A DNA stretch of 64,000 nucleotides from Callorhinus ursinus (lineage: Eukaryota > Chordata > Mammalia > Carnivora > Otariidae). The stretch is taken from positions 128,435,024 through 128,499,023 of the forward strand of contig NW_020312785.1 in assembly GCF_003265705.1 (NCBI RefSeq). The letters run 5' to 3'. The notes beneath the pieces were generated by a model that was not told the DNA's origin, searched no databases, and saw only the letters and a list, made by a program, of their open reading frames with translations. Shown one piece after another: positions 45,395 to 56,329 of this stretch. Position 1 is the first letter of the stretch. Every line of letters starts with the position of its first letter. The translations under genes were made by a program, and so were the position numbers.

Positions 45395-45640
45395 CTGTGA
45401 CTTTCAAGCTGAAACATTAAGAGCCCGCATTTGCTTTGCCATGATCTCTTTACCCCTGCATCAACAAGTGAGGTCCCAAATGGGCTGCTTACCCTGGTCC
45501 CAGAGTGAAGATCTTCATCAAGGGGAGCCATGCTTGGCATGAGCATAAGCAAGAAATAAACCTCGGTTATAAGTCACTAAGATTCGGGGATAACTTGTTA
45601 CTAAAACATATCAGCCTAAGCTGACTGATAGAATCACACT
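45395..45640 (+). repeat. ERVL/MaLR-type LTR remnant (probable)
   Basis: CAAGAAATAAACCTCGGTTAT, AAGTCACTAAGATTCGGGG, ATAACTTGTTACTAAAACAT and AGCTGACTGATAGA form the typical 3' end of such LTRs (polyadenylation signal, then a TTGTTAC segment). The 5' limit is unclear. Confidence 0.6.
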
Positions 45641-45769
45641 GACACAATTTAAGATTTAACTGAAACCTACAGATGTTATGTTTCACATGCTTAAGGTGAC
45701 CCAGCTGAATAAGCTCTAGTCTTTCCCCCTTCCTGAACTGCCAGTTGGGGCCTACAGTTCCTCAACTAC

Positions 45770-45835
45770 ATATTAAAAGACTTGGAATAAATAACCTCTA
45801 AAGTTCCTTCCAACTCTAACATTTTATGTTCATGG
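45770..45835 (+). repeat. MIR-type SINE end
   Basis: ATAACCTCTAAAGTTCCTTCC and AACTCTAACATTTTATG match a common MIR-class 3' end. Confidence 0.6.
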
Positions 45836-45905
45836 GACTCCTCTTTTCACAGACTCCTGAGCCTTGTAAGTGTTGCTTGAGTGATACTTGCTACTGTGAG
45901 TAGTT

Positions 45906-45930
45906 ATATTTTGGATGCGATCCAAAATAT
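45906..45930. repeat. Perfect 11-bp hairpin
   Basis: ATATTTTGGAT and ATCCAAAATAT are exact reverse complements separated only by GCG. Confidence 0.95.
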
Positions 45931-46207
45931 TTGCATATTATAAAAATTCCACAGCTATTACCTCAAAGTTCTAGGGCATATTGACTTGTACTCCTTGATA
46001 CTTTACTTTGTAAATATGTTACTCAGATTTTTATATACTTGCATACCACCTTTCTGATTAAATTGCAAGCTTCATTGTAAGAAAAGAAGGTTTTTTGTTT
46101 CTTTTTCCTTACTCCTTATCATGCCTCAGCATGTTTTAATAAGTACTTAATAAACTTGCCCCTTACCAAATGAATCTCTTTTCTTAAATTCAAAAAAGAT
46201 GGGGGTG

Positions 46208-46410
46208 GGGGATGCCTGTGTAGCTCAGTCGGTTGAGCGTCCACCTCTTGGTTTCCGTTCAGGTCCTGGTCTTGGGGCCCTGGGATCAAGCCCACCAGCA
46301 ACAGGCTCCCTGCTCAGTGGGGAGTCTGTTTGTGTCCCTCTCACTGCACCATCCCCCCAACCCATGCTCTCTCTATCTGAAATGAGTGGATAAGTCTTAA
46401 AAAAAAAAAA
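46208..46410 (+). mobile_element. Can-SINE A of a three-unit train (older)
   Basis: Head GGGATGCCTGTGTAGCTCAG and CTCTTGGTTTCCGTTCAGG mark an older subfamily. Its tail degenerated to GAAATGAGTGGATAAGTC plus A12. The outer direct repeat AAAGATGG precedes the train. Confidence 0.9.
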
Positions 46411-46413
46411 GAG

Positions 46414-46638
46414 GGGGCGCCTGGGTGGCTCAGTCATTAAGCGTCTGCCTTCAGCTGGGGTCATGATCCCAGGGTCCTGGGAATGAGCCCCATCTTGGCT
46501 CCCTACTCAGAGGAGAGCCTGCTTCTCCCTCTCCCTCTGCCCTTCCCACCCCCCACCAAGCTCTCTCTCAAGCGCACAAGCATGCTCTCTCTGTCAAATA
46601 AATAAATAAAATATTTTTTAAAAAATTAAAAAAATTTC
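46414..46638 (+). mobile_element. Can-SINE B of a three-unit train
   Basis: A complete copy starting GGGGCGCCTGGGTGGCTCAG inside the A-tail of unit A. Its own tail ends in mixed A/T (AAAATATTTTTTAAAAAATT). Confidence 0.93.
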
Positions 46639-46639
46639 T

Positions 46640-46850
46640 GGGTGCCTGGGTGGCTCAGTTGGTTAAGTGACTGCCTTCAGCTCAGGTCATGATCCTAGAG
46701 TCCCAGGATCAAGTCCCACATCGGGCTCCCTGCTCAGCAGGGAGTCTGCTTCTCCCTCTGACCCTCTTCCCTCTCATGCTCTCTATCTCTCATTCTCTCT
46801 CTCTCAAATAAATAAATAAAATCTCTAAAAAAAAATTTAAAAAATTTTTT
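46640..46850 (+). mobile_element. Can-SINE C of a three-unit train
   Basis: Inserted in the tail of unit B. The CT tract CTCTGACCCTCTTCCCTC and CTCTATCTCTCATTCTC places it with the copy at 20849. AAGATGG follows the tail at 46854-46860, closing the train. Confidence 0.94.
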
Positions 46851-46860
46851 AAGAAGATGG

Positions 46861-47470
46861 AAACTAGACTTGACAAAAAGGTAAAGCATTTATTGTAAAG
46901 ATTTTAAAGATAGCAACAAATTCTTGGATAGTCCTCCTACCAAGAAGTGGGGTCTAATTACTCTCTGGTTGAATGTGAACCAATCTTAGTGGCTCACTTG
47001 TAACCAAGATAATGCAGCAGAAGAAACAATGCATGACTTCTGAGGCTAGGTCAGAAAAAGTCACTCAGCTCTCATCTCGTTGACTGGAACACGCACTCAT
47101 AGAGACCTGAATGTAAGAAGTGCCACTACCCTAAGGCTACCATGCTCTGAGGAAGCCCGCACCGCATGGCAGGCATTCCAGAAGGCATACACAGCCAAGC
47201 AGTTTTCAGCTCACCCCAGCACATTAATCAGACACGTGATTGAGGAAGCATTCAGATCATTCCAGTCCCCAGCAATAATGTAACTTTCAGTGGTTTGAAT
47301 CTTTCTAGCAGAGGCCCCAGACCTCATGGAGTAGAGACAAGCAATCTTCCTTCTTCCCTACTTAAATCCATGACCCATAAAATCCGTGAGCATAATGAAA
47401 TGGTGGTTGTTTTATGCCATTAAAGTTGGGGGTGGTTTGTTACACAGCAATAGATAACTGGAACATATGG
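46861..47470 (+). repeat. MLT1-type MaLR LTR (probable)
   Basis: AAGAAGTGGGGTCTAATTAC, TTGAATGTGAACCAATC, GCATGACTTCTGAGGCTAGG and the end GGGTGGTTTGTTACACAGCAATAGATAACTGG-type segment are in the order of MLT1 LTRs. The middle is strongly diverged. Confidence 0.75.
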
Positions 47471-47474
47471 AATC

Positions 47475-49290
47475 TGAAAATCAGTCTGAGCCACATTGTC
47501 AGCCCAGACAAGTGTCACACAAAGAAGTATATGCAGCCACATGTTTCCCTGTTTTGTTTATTTTTATTAGGGTACAGCAGCTCATTGGGGTAATTATCTC
47601 CACAGTAAGAGCAATCTGGAAGACAGGAGTATTAAAACATCAGGCAAAGATACAATCAAATTATTATGAAGCAATTGTAGCCTGAAAAGAGTAGGCACTG
47701 ATAGAATCTCAGAGCCTATTACTTTACTGTGCAATTGCAACATAACAAAAACACCAGTCAGAGATGTAATCACAGAGACAAGTAGAATCAATACTGACTC
47801 TAAAATACATTACAGGCCATTTTTAAATAAATATGTAAAATCTGCTTTAAATTGATTCTCGCTCAGCAGGAAGCAAACTGCCATAACAATTTTTACATAC
47901 AAAGCCCAGAGAAAAGAACAGGGAGGAACCACCTGGAGCATTCACAGCTTGGGGTGAGATGTTCTTCCACTTCAACTCGCCTTGTGACATGTTGTTGTCC
48001 TGTATACTCAACAACAGATTTCACCTTACTGATCTCAAAAGCTCTGCTCTGGGAAAGAAAAGCCAACATGTTCAAACTATTAACAGACAGAGAGTTAAAA
48101 ATAAAGCCAAGTGCTCTTTAATGTCTGTTCAGTTTCTCAAGGAATCTGTCAGAAGGGCAATAAGAAGCAGTTAGTTTCTTTTCTGTTATAATGTTTTGGG
48201 TGTGTTTGTTTGTTGTTGGAGTCAGGTACCCTATTAGTATACATACACTTATCACAGGTTTAATGACATCTCTGTGCATGGTACCCTTCTAGGCACCATG
48301 GACGTAAAAGATAAGAAAGGCATAATCCCTGCTCTCAGAGGGTTTATAGATTAGTCGGGAAGAGAGAGGCGTGTCTAAAAGTAACTATTATACAACATAG
48401 AAGATCCTAAGAGCAGAAAACAAGAACTATTTGCTGAACAAGGGCCTTTATCAAAAAGTTTTAATTTAACTTAATTAGGACATTAATTAGTCCAAATCAT
48501 ACCCTGATATTTTAAATCCATGACTATAAACTGATCCTCAACCTTCATCCTTCTCTTCCAAGATGGCAGCCTCCTTAGACAAAAGAACCTTGGATTACAT
48601 ACTTTTTAAATCTCTCATCATATCCTTCAGGTATTGCTATATAGCAGTGCTCAATAAATATCTATGGAATTAATGGAGTACAGTATATTTGATGTAAGAC
48701 CTACGACTATAGAACTTGGGTTTTGGTGTCCTCCCTAGGCTCTCCTTGCTTACTTCTGTGGTGTCTATTGCTCTGATTCTCATCTTTTCACTTTTAAAGG
48801 TTGCCAATATGGTTTCAGTGAAGCTTGAAGTACTACCTCAAGGATTTTGTATTTTTAGCTTTATCATTAATTGTGCAATAAAAGCTTTGGTTCCCTGGAC
48901 AAGAAGACAGCCCTTCTCCATATACTTGAAATCACACCATGGATAGATGACCCTATATTTCAACTACAAATGACAAAAGTCCTGTCTTCACTATCCTACC
49001 TCCAGATAGAAAGTGGCCCCACTTTCACGTGGCCCAGGGTCTACCAGTTTCACAAGGGATTTTTGAAATGTTTGAGACCTGAAAAAAATTTATTGATTCC
49101 AAAATATGAAAAGAAACCTGCAAAATCAAAGTGAAAAACTGGTTAACAAACTGCCTTCAAAACATAAAGTTACATTACCAATATGACTGCACTTCTATTT
49201 TTACATAGTTGTAGAGAAATTATCCTTAATGTGGCTACGAATACCTTTTAATATATTTGAAAAGATGTGGACTGCCAGGACACAGTAGGA
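47475..49290. other. Unique sequence with an L2 fragment
   Basis: An antisense L2 3' fragment is at 48255-48425 (CATGGTACCCTTCTAGGCACC, ATAATCCCTGCTCTCAGAGGG). The rest has no recognised gene or repeat. Confidence 0.5.
48255..48425 (-). repeat. L2 LINE 3' fragment, antisense
   Basis: The order CATGGTACCCTTCTAGGC, CCCTGCTCTCAGAGGGTTTA, GATTAGTCGGGAAGAGAG matches the reversed L2 3' end. Confidence 0.75.
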
Positions 49291-49319
49291 ACTGTTACTG
49301 GCCTCCAGTGTTGCTTCTC

Positions 49320-50305
49320 CCCAACCCGTTTTTTCCTAACAAGGCTCTGATTTTGTTCAGGCACACACCCAGCAACCATGTGCCTCGAGGAAACTGACCC
49401 CATTGGGTCAGTTTGGTCTAACGGTGACATCACTCTTTGGCAGGGGTTGGTTCAGAAATTGGCCTACAACTCAACTCTGACCAGTAAGATATGAAAAGAA
49501 TGCCCCTGGGGAAGGGGTGTTCTGGAGAAAGTTTCTTCCCTCCTAAGAGAGGCAGTCCCTCGTGTCTAAAGCTTTTCTGTCTGAACATGATACGTAGAAC
49601 TACTCCAGGCATTTTACTGAAACCTGAGGAAAAATCAATACCGAGGATGGCAGGAGGGAGAGATACAAAGTTCCTGGGTCCTCCATAACGTGGTCAAGCT
49701 TTAAATTAACCTATCCTGAAGCCACCCTACCTCTGAACTTCTTGCCCTATGAGATCAAAATTTCTTCTGTTTCCTCCAGTTTCAGACAGTGTATCTTCAC
49801 TGATTTATAGGCACCCTGTCATCCTCACCAAAGAGAAGACATCCCATTTCCTGCTTCTCTGTTATTATCTGTTTCAGTCATATACAGTGAACAACAAAAT
49901 GCCTTTTCTATCACTAGCTGTAAGCTACCCAGGACAAGGATCATATTACACTGGTTCCAAGTCAGTTAGTGGTACCATTTGAACAGGAAATAGTCTTCCT
50001 CCTATCAATGCAACACATTCATTCATGACAATGACTAAATTCAGCCTTATGGCTGGGTTCAGTAAATTGCTGCCCACTGGATATAATCTGAAGACCATTG
50101 GGAAGTCGCATGGACAAAAATATTTCTACTGGATTTCCATCATTAAAGCCAAGCTGTGTAACACAGTAACCAAGATATTGATTGCTCCTATCTCAGTAAT
50201 CATCTGTGAGCCCACATGGAATTTTGACCTACAGAACTGTGTGATAATAAATGAGTGTTCTTGTAGGTCATTAAATTTGCAACAATTTGTTGCACAGTGT
50301 TAGAA
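49320..50305 (+). repeat. MLT1-type MaLR LTR remnant (probable)
   Basis: The end (GACCTACAGAACTGTGTGATAATAAATG, CATTAAATTTGCAACAATTTGTTGCACAG, 50226-50300) is typical of MLT1. The upstream half (CAGTTTGGTCTAACGG, CCCTGGGGAAGGGGTGTTCTGG) may be the same LTR, but with nearly 1 kb it is too long for one MLT1 and may hold another repeat. Confidence 0.5.
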
Positions 50306-50373
50306 AAGAATTAGAGTGTAATATAAATTATGCCAAAAGTTTTTTTAAAACACACGAAATTGTTACTATACAG

Positions 50374-50575
50374 TAGGGGTCAGCAAACTGCAACCCACAG
50401 GCGAAATCAAGCCCATGACCTGTTTTTATATAACCCATAAGCTGAGAATGGTTTTTACATTTTTAAAGGTTTGTAAAAATTAAGAAAGAAGAATGTATGA
50501 CAGAGGCTGTAGGAGGCCCACAAATCTAAAATGTTTCCTATCTGCTCTTTTACAGGAAAAGTTTGCAGACCCCTG
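50374..50575 (+). mobile_element. hAT-like DNA transposon copy 1
   Basis: Inverted ends GGGGTCAGCAAACT and AGTTTGCAGACCCC pair with one mismatch. GGCGAAATCAAGCCCATGACC, AGAATGGTTTTTACATTTTTAAA and ATGTTTCCTATCTGCTCTTTTACAGG are typical of one non-autonomous mammalian family. Eight-base flanks CTATACAG / CTATATAC resemble a worn hAT duplication. Confidence 0.75.
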
Positions 50576-50814
50576 CTATATACTATTTATTATACCGTTA
50601 CATATAGGGACACGTAGAAATAATAGTTTCAGGATACATGCTGTGCTAGATGTCTTACATTTGCCCCTCTGGGTCCATATCCCACCTCTTTCCTTGCCAT
50701 GAGAGGTTGATCTGCATGGACTACATCTGGGGCCTCTTGCCCCGGGCTGGGTATGGCCAGGAGGGGCACTGACTAGCAACCAGAGGGCAGAAGGAAAATG
50801 AGATTGGGGTGTTT

Positions 50815-51230
50815 TGTGTTTTTTTTAAGATTTTATTTATTTATGGGCGCCTGGGTGGCTCAGTCGTTAAGCGTCTGCCTTCGGCTCAGGTCATGATCCC
50901 AGGGTCCTGGGATCAAGTCCCACATCGGGCTCCCCGCTTGGCGGGAGGCCTGCTTCTCCCTCTCCCACTCCCCCTGCTTGTGTTCCTGCTCTCGCTGTCT
51001 CTCTCTGTCAAATAAATAAATAAAATCTTTAAAAAAAAAAAGATTTTATTTATTTATTTGACAGACAGAGAGAGATAGCGAAAGAGGGACCACAAGCAGG
51101 GGGAGTGGGAGAGGGAGAAGCAGGCTTCCCGCCGAGCAGGGAGCCCGATGTGGGGCTCGATCCCAGGACCCTGGGATCATGACCTGAGCCGAAGGCAGAC
51201 GCTTAATGACTGAGCCACCCAGGCATCCCA
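50815..51230 (-). mobile_element. Can-SINE (minus), outer member of inverted pair
   Basis: Its poly(T) tail (50815-50843) is separated from its body (51040-51230) by an inserted plus SINE. The body ends GAGCCACCCAGGCATCCC. Perfect 14-bp TSD AGATTGGGGTGTTT at 50801-50814 and 51231-51244. Confidence 0.96.
50845..51039 (+). mobile_element. Can-SINE (plus), inner member of inverted pair
   Basis: A near-consensus copy within the T-tail of the minus SINE. The TSD AAGATTTTATTTATTTA at 50827-50843 and 51040-51056 is made of host SINE tail sequence. Confidence 0.96.
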
Positions 51231-52261
51231 AGATTGGGGTGTTTGTTTGCCCCCCTCCGTCCCTGCAGTGCTGTGTTAGGCAGGTCTTGTCCCTCAACCA
51301 AAGGGCATAGCGCCCATCGAGACCCACATAATTCTCTCCTCCAGAATCTGGTAACTGTTCCCCCTCTCCTCCCTTTTCTTGGGACCCACAGGTTTTGGCA
51401 CCCTGATATCCATTGTGATTTCCCTACATTCTGCCTAAACCTGCTCAAATGCTTTCTTCATCAAATACACCACAAATTATCCCTCTTGAATGTGATGTCC
51501 CTTTCTTACCAGGACCCTGATGAATATACCCACAGATTACAGTGGTTACCTTACAGGTGAGCAAAGGAAAAGGAACAAGGGATGGGAAATAGAATACTTC
51601 AACTCTGATCCTTAATATGATCTCATTTCATTTATAAGAGGACTTGAAACAAATACAACAAACTCCTAATAATGGCCGCTTCTGGATGACAAATCACAAA
51701 CATATATGGTTTTCTTCTGGAATTGGTACACCTTTTAATACCTTGAAATTAAAAAACTTTACCAGCCACACTGATTGTTTATTAAGACTGTCAAAATCAC
51801 CTATCTGAATTCAAATTCTAGTCTTCCTGACTGGCCCCAGTCTTGCGTAATTTGACAACTTTATCACCTAGCTGGTTTACTTCAGCGCAACTCGCAGCAC
51901 CAAAATCCCCACTGCCCCTTCTGCTCATCAGCACCCAAGGCGCGAAGCCGAAGCCACCAAGGCAACACAGCCCAGGACTGACTCAGCACCATGAGAGCCA
52001 GCACTTCCAGATTCCGGCAGCTGTCTTCCCCAGCCCTCCGCAGTGGCTCTCTGTGCTGTTTTGGAAATGAAGTAATAAACCTTCACTGCCAGTACTTATA
52101 AAATGTTCTGGCTTTATGGGACAGCATCTCCTGCTGCTTTGGGCACAGGTCCAGCTTAAGCAAAGACTCTGAAAGGAGAGCAAAATGACAATTTTATAAC
52201 CATTGCACTAAGGACAGAGGAAAAGAAAAATTAGGCTCAGGTAAAGAAAGCTCATCTTCAG

Positions 52262-52266
<5 letters not shown>

Positions 52267-52304
<38 letters not shown>
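52267..52304. repeat. (AC)n microsatellite
   Basis: About 19 AC units without interruption. Confidence 0.97.
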
Positions 52305-52307
<3 letters not shown>

Positions 52308-52418
52308 TAGGACTACTCGTCTGGATCCGTCTAAATGAAGTTAGAAATATGAAATTCTTTGATTAATCATGAAAGAAAGCTTCACAGCTACTGGAAGACA
52401 CTGCCCCTGGCACAAACA

Positions 52419-52439
52419 CCCCCACCCCACCCCACCCCC
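52419..52439 (-). other. G-quadruplex motif on the minus strand
   Basis: Four C runs of 5, 4, 4 and 5 separated by single A give four G runs with one-base loops on the minus strand, a strong G4 sequence class. It is not part of a recognised repeat. Confidence 0.85.
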
Positions 52440-53016
52440 AGTGCTATGGGATACCAGATCATCACTTCCCAGTCATCTTCCTTCATATAACCTAGTGCCC
52501 TTATCTGAATTCTGACTTGTAGGGAAGTGCTTTTAGTGAGCTGTGGATGCTCGGTGGTTTTCCGTGGACTTCCTTTTTTACCGGCTGTGACAAGATTTTT
52601 AATCTTTATACAAGAGAAGCCAAACCTGCGCAAGAGCAACCTATCAGGAATACTTACAGCCTTGCAGTTAACTCTTTCTCTGGAGTGTGATTTCATCAGC
52701 AAGGTGCTGCTGACAATGTGTAATAGAACATTGTAAAAGCTACAGGTTGCCACCTCTGGGGTGCCAGAGGAGATGCCATAAAGGGTATGGTGGTGAAATG
52801 AAAAATGATTATTAGTTAACATTTATTAATCCTAGGTGGTATGCTAAGTTCTAAAGAACATAGCCCAGACAAAAGCAGATTACCTCGAAATTTTCGTGCT
52901 TTCCTTAACAAAAACAGAAAAGCCTTCTACAACACTATCTTTGTGTAAGAAGATGAAGTAGAAATACCCTGACTCCATGAATAGAGGCAGAAAAACACCA
53001 AAATAAAAGCCAAAAG

Positions 53017-53209
53017 AGGGTGCCTGGGTGGCTCAGTTGGTTAAGTGGCTGCCTTCGGCTCAGGTCGTGATCCCAGAGTCCTGGGATGGAGCCCCACATC
53101 AGGCTCTCTGCTGAGCAGGGTGCCTGCTTCTCCCTCTCCCTCTGCCTGCCTGTCTGCCTACTTGTGATCTCTCTCTCTGTGTCAAATAAATAAATAAAAT
53201 GTTTTTTCA
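53017..53209 (+). mobile_element. Can-SINE, plus orientation
   Basis: GGGTGCCTGGGTGGCTCAG head, CTCTGCCTGCCTGTCTGCC variant tract, and TCAAATAAATAAATAAAATG tail. Perfect 12-bp TSD AAAAGCCAAAAG at 53005-53016 and 53210-53221. Confidence 0.96.
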
Positions 53210-53287
53210 AAAAGCCAAAAGGACTTCTGATGCTTGCATTCTTCATCCCTCATCTGGTTTCACATACAGCGTTGTAGAGCTAGATCA

Positions 53288-53490
53288 TTGGGTCAGCAAA
53301 TGACAGCCTATAGGTAAATAGAGTTTCCTTGGACCTCAGCCACATCCATCTGTTTACATCTTGTCTATGGTTGCTATTGCAATATAGCAACAGATGTGAG
53401 TGCTTATGACAGACACAGTACGGCCAGAGCCAGAGAGCCAGAAGTATTTACTAGTTGATCCCTTAGAGAAAAGTTTTATTGGCCCCTGAT
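53288..53490 (+). mobile_element. hAT-like DNA transposon copy 2
   Basis: GGGTCAGCAAATGACAGCC, CATCTGTTTACATCTTGTC, TATGGTTGCTATTGC and AGAAAAGTTTTATTGGCCCC are in the order of the same family as 50374-50575. Flanks CTAGATCA / CTAGATTG suggest a worn 8-bp duplication. Confidence 0.75.
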
Positions 53491-53509
53491 CTAGATTGAG
53501 TTGGAGAAA

Positions 53510-54648
53510 ACATGATCCAGATTTATGACAGTCTTAACAGACCTACTTATTAATGTATGTTTTCAAATTTATTCATGCAAGATAAAATTTGATTTAACTT
53601 ATTTACTCAGGAAGCATGTGTAAAATGCCTACTTTTTGAATCAGAGAGGAATATACATACCATTGGGAAGGCTAATACATCACCCCTCTAGAGCAAAGGC
53701 ACTCTGCCCTGATGGAACTGTAGGATTTTCCTACAGGGGAAAAACTAGTTTCTCTCAATAAGGGTTTTGAAAAAGCCAAAGATCCACATAGATGTTTGAA
53801 TGGAGTTGAAGTTGAAGGGATAGTTGAATATAAACAAGATTATATAAGACTTCATCTACATAGGATAATGGTTCATGGTTTGACTTCTATAAATATTCTA
53901 AATAAGATTTGAAAACTATCTGGAGCATCAAGGGATTTATTGGTTTTATTTCAAAGCCCAAGAGCTCTTGAAAAAAAAATAACACTCGAAATCCATTTTC
54001 TGATTCTGTAGTTATAGTACATTTGAGCCACACAGTCAACAGTATGGTAAAATCAAATGGCATCTGTTTATTTGGAGACCACAAATGGCTTTCTTGATAT
54101 GGAAGTAAACAGTGTATGAAAAGTGCTAGCCTGAGGGACTGTTTTTGAAGTCTTCCTGGAAGAATCACTTTCAGGGCTCCCATAAATGTGGACATTGGAA
54201 AACTATTCTTTCATTTGAATAGACTAATAAAGGTATTTAAGCCTCTGAGCTGCACAGAAAGAACATAACTAGATGTTTCCTAGCATATAGGTGGTGTTTC
54301 AAATGGATACTCTCTCTTCTTCTACAAGAATTGTACCCTGTGCCTTAACCTTACCTACTTAACATCCAAGATCTGTTTTAGGTTTTTGGCAGCTAACATA
54401 TGCTTTCCCATGGCAACTGCATAATAACATCATCTAGTTCGAAGAAGGGAAAAAATTCAAAATGTTTCAGATCCAATTACTTCATGAAACTATTTTACGG
54501 TGTCTTTTTATTTTACAACAAATCTAAAGAATATATTTGACCAGTTTGTATATTTCACCACCTGTAATTCTGAACAAAAAAAAACAAAAACAAAAACGTC
54601 TTTCACAAAGAAATACACAGAAAACATCCAGGCTTATTCAGGGAAGTG
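53510..54648. other. Unique AT-rich sequence
   Basis: No recognised gene or repeat; the minus frame at 53887-54195 has no recognisable features. Confidence 0.45.
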
Positions 54649-54663
54649 ATAATGGATATTCTT

Positions 54664-54866
54664 TTTTTTTTTAAGATTTTATTTAATTATTTGAGAGAGT
54701 GCGAGAGAGCAAAAGAGAGAGAGAGAGAGTGAGCGAGGTGAGGAGCAGAGGGAGAAGCAGGCTCTCCACTGAGCAGGGAGCCTGACACGGGCCTCGATCC
54801 CAGGACTCCAAGATCACAACCTAAGCCGAAGGCAGCCGCCAACCAACTGAGCCACCCAGGCACCCC
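54664..54866 (-). mobile_element. Can-SINE, minus orientation
   Basis: Poly(T), TTTATTTAATTATTTGAGAG, long GA tract and GAGCCACCCAGGCACCCC. TSD AATGGATATTCT / AAGGGATATTCT. Confidence 0.94.
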
Positions 54867-54949
54867 AATAAGGGATATTCTTAAGCAAAGCAAAACTAGC
54901 ACTAAACAGACAGGTCAGGTTTTGAATGCTCACCTTGGCTGGGTTGACT

Positions 54950-55065
54950 AACCAGACGAATGACCCTGACAAGTTACTTTCTTCTCTGGGTTTTATTTTC
55001 ATCATCTGTAAAAGCAGGTGATTTAAATCAACCTCCTAGAGTATTTCTAACCCTAAATACAATGA
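54950..55065 (+). repeat. MIR SINE remnant
   Basis: CCTGACAAGTTACTTTCTTC, TTTTATTTTCATCATCTGTAAAA and GATTTAAATCAACCTCCTAG follow the MIR core. Confidence 0.7.
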
Positions 55066-55489
55066 TGACTGAAGCTTGGCATCTATTGTAGTTCTCAATA
55101 TAATTACTTCTAACCTTCTTTTACACTCATTCTTATGCATGACAGAATGCCAGAGGAAAAAAAAAAATCACAGTAAACCAAACATGAATTTGATTCTCCC
55201 CTTCTATCTGGAAGGGGTCATCAGGATATTGCTGAGCCACAGAGAAAGAACATATTCCCTGCCCCTCTCCTAGCACTTCATGCAAGATTAGAAATAAGTT
55301 CATTCTTACTTTCTCTGACTATATTATTTAAAAGAGTAGAAACAAAGAATGATTTTTTTTTTTTAAGAAAAGAATTTAGGACCATGTAGAGTCTTAGAGG
55401 TATACACATTGGTACATTGTAGAAAGAACTTTACCTAAACAGGATGCCCAGGCAACTCTATAACCTGTCCTTGAAAAAAATGTGTGAAG

Positions 55490-55625
55490 TTAATACAACA
55501 TTCACGTATTGCTGATGGAAGGAATATATGGTCCTACTTTGGAAAGATGTTTGGCATTTTCTTATAAAGTTACATAAAAACATACCCATCCTATGATCCA
55601 GACAGAATATAACTATCAGAAACAC
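55490..55625 (+). repeat. Old L1 ORF2 3' remnant
   Basis: GTATTGCTGATGGAAGGAAT, CTACTTTGGAAAGATGTTTGGC and AAAGTTACATAAAAACATACCC match the end of old mammalian L1 ORF2. Confidence 0.6.
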
Positions 55626-55639
55626 AATGTTTTGCAAAA

Positions 55640-56320
55640 ATATAATACAATAGAAAATTACAGTATAGCTCTTCAAATAAAATGCCTAGCAAAAAGATTC
55701 TGAAAGTTTTTTGGAAGTAGTATTAAGTATCAAATGATGATAGTGTCACAAACGTAAATATGTAGATTCTTTTTGAGAAAACACAGTAAGCAGACAATCT
55801 TTTGGAACAATAATTAGGAAGACTTAGGAATATGAAAAAATGGACTCATAAACTAAATTTTTTTTTAATATGACCAGGTTGCTAAACTTAAGATAACTTA
55901 AAACATTCAGCATTTTCTCCTAACAGTAAAGACTACCCAAGCAAAAAGAAAACAATTAAGCAGACCTATCTTTTATGATGAAAAATGCCCCAGGAGGGAA
56001 AGGGTCCCAGAGAGGAGTTGATGGTATAAGAAATAATTAAAAGCAACCAAGCACAAATTGCATACCGGCTATTATCTAGGAATTTTTTTTCCTTTACCTT
56101 AGAGCATTAAAGGAAACACAGAAAATGGTAATATACCTGAGCAACAGTCATTCCCTACTTTTGAGTCATCTTATGCAAAATAACAAATCCAGGGATTGGG
56201 GAGCTTCAGTAAGAGTTTAAAAAGAGGGAAGTTGTTTGACAATTTCTTAGACCTGCCAACGACAGCAATTCAATGTGAAAAAAACAGGTCACATCCAGAC
56301 ATTTTAAGCCCAAGGTACTG
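55640..56320. other. Unique AT-rich sequence
   Basis: No gene or recognised repeat. Confidence 0.45.
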
Positions 56321-56329
56321 CAACTCTTC

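Larger units (their letters stand above)
51245..53000. other. Unique sequence with a (CA)n tract and C-rich tract
   Basis: Somewhat GC-richer at 51880-52040, where CpG is present and an AATAAA (52072) follows, but no gene can be supported. Confidence 0.45.

Noticed and set aside
46208..46850. CRISPR-like array from evenly spaced repeats
   Set aside because: The units are 200-bp SINEs with A-tails and target duplications in a mammalian genome.
47080..47283. 67-codon plus frame
   Set aside because: It lies within a probable MLT1 LTR and has no known domain.
51046..51327. Open frames such as the 93-codon minus frame and the similar frames at 18767, 50809, 57695 and 62217
   Set aside because: They read GGSVVKRLPSAQVMIPGSWD-type peptides, which is just the Can-SINE body translated; the same peptide recurs at every young SINE.
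51843..52070. GC-richer segment with a 75-codon frame and an AATAAA after it
   Set aside because: Looks a little like a terminal exon, but there is no splice acceptor with a good pyrimidine tract, no recognisable protein and no upstream exons.
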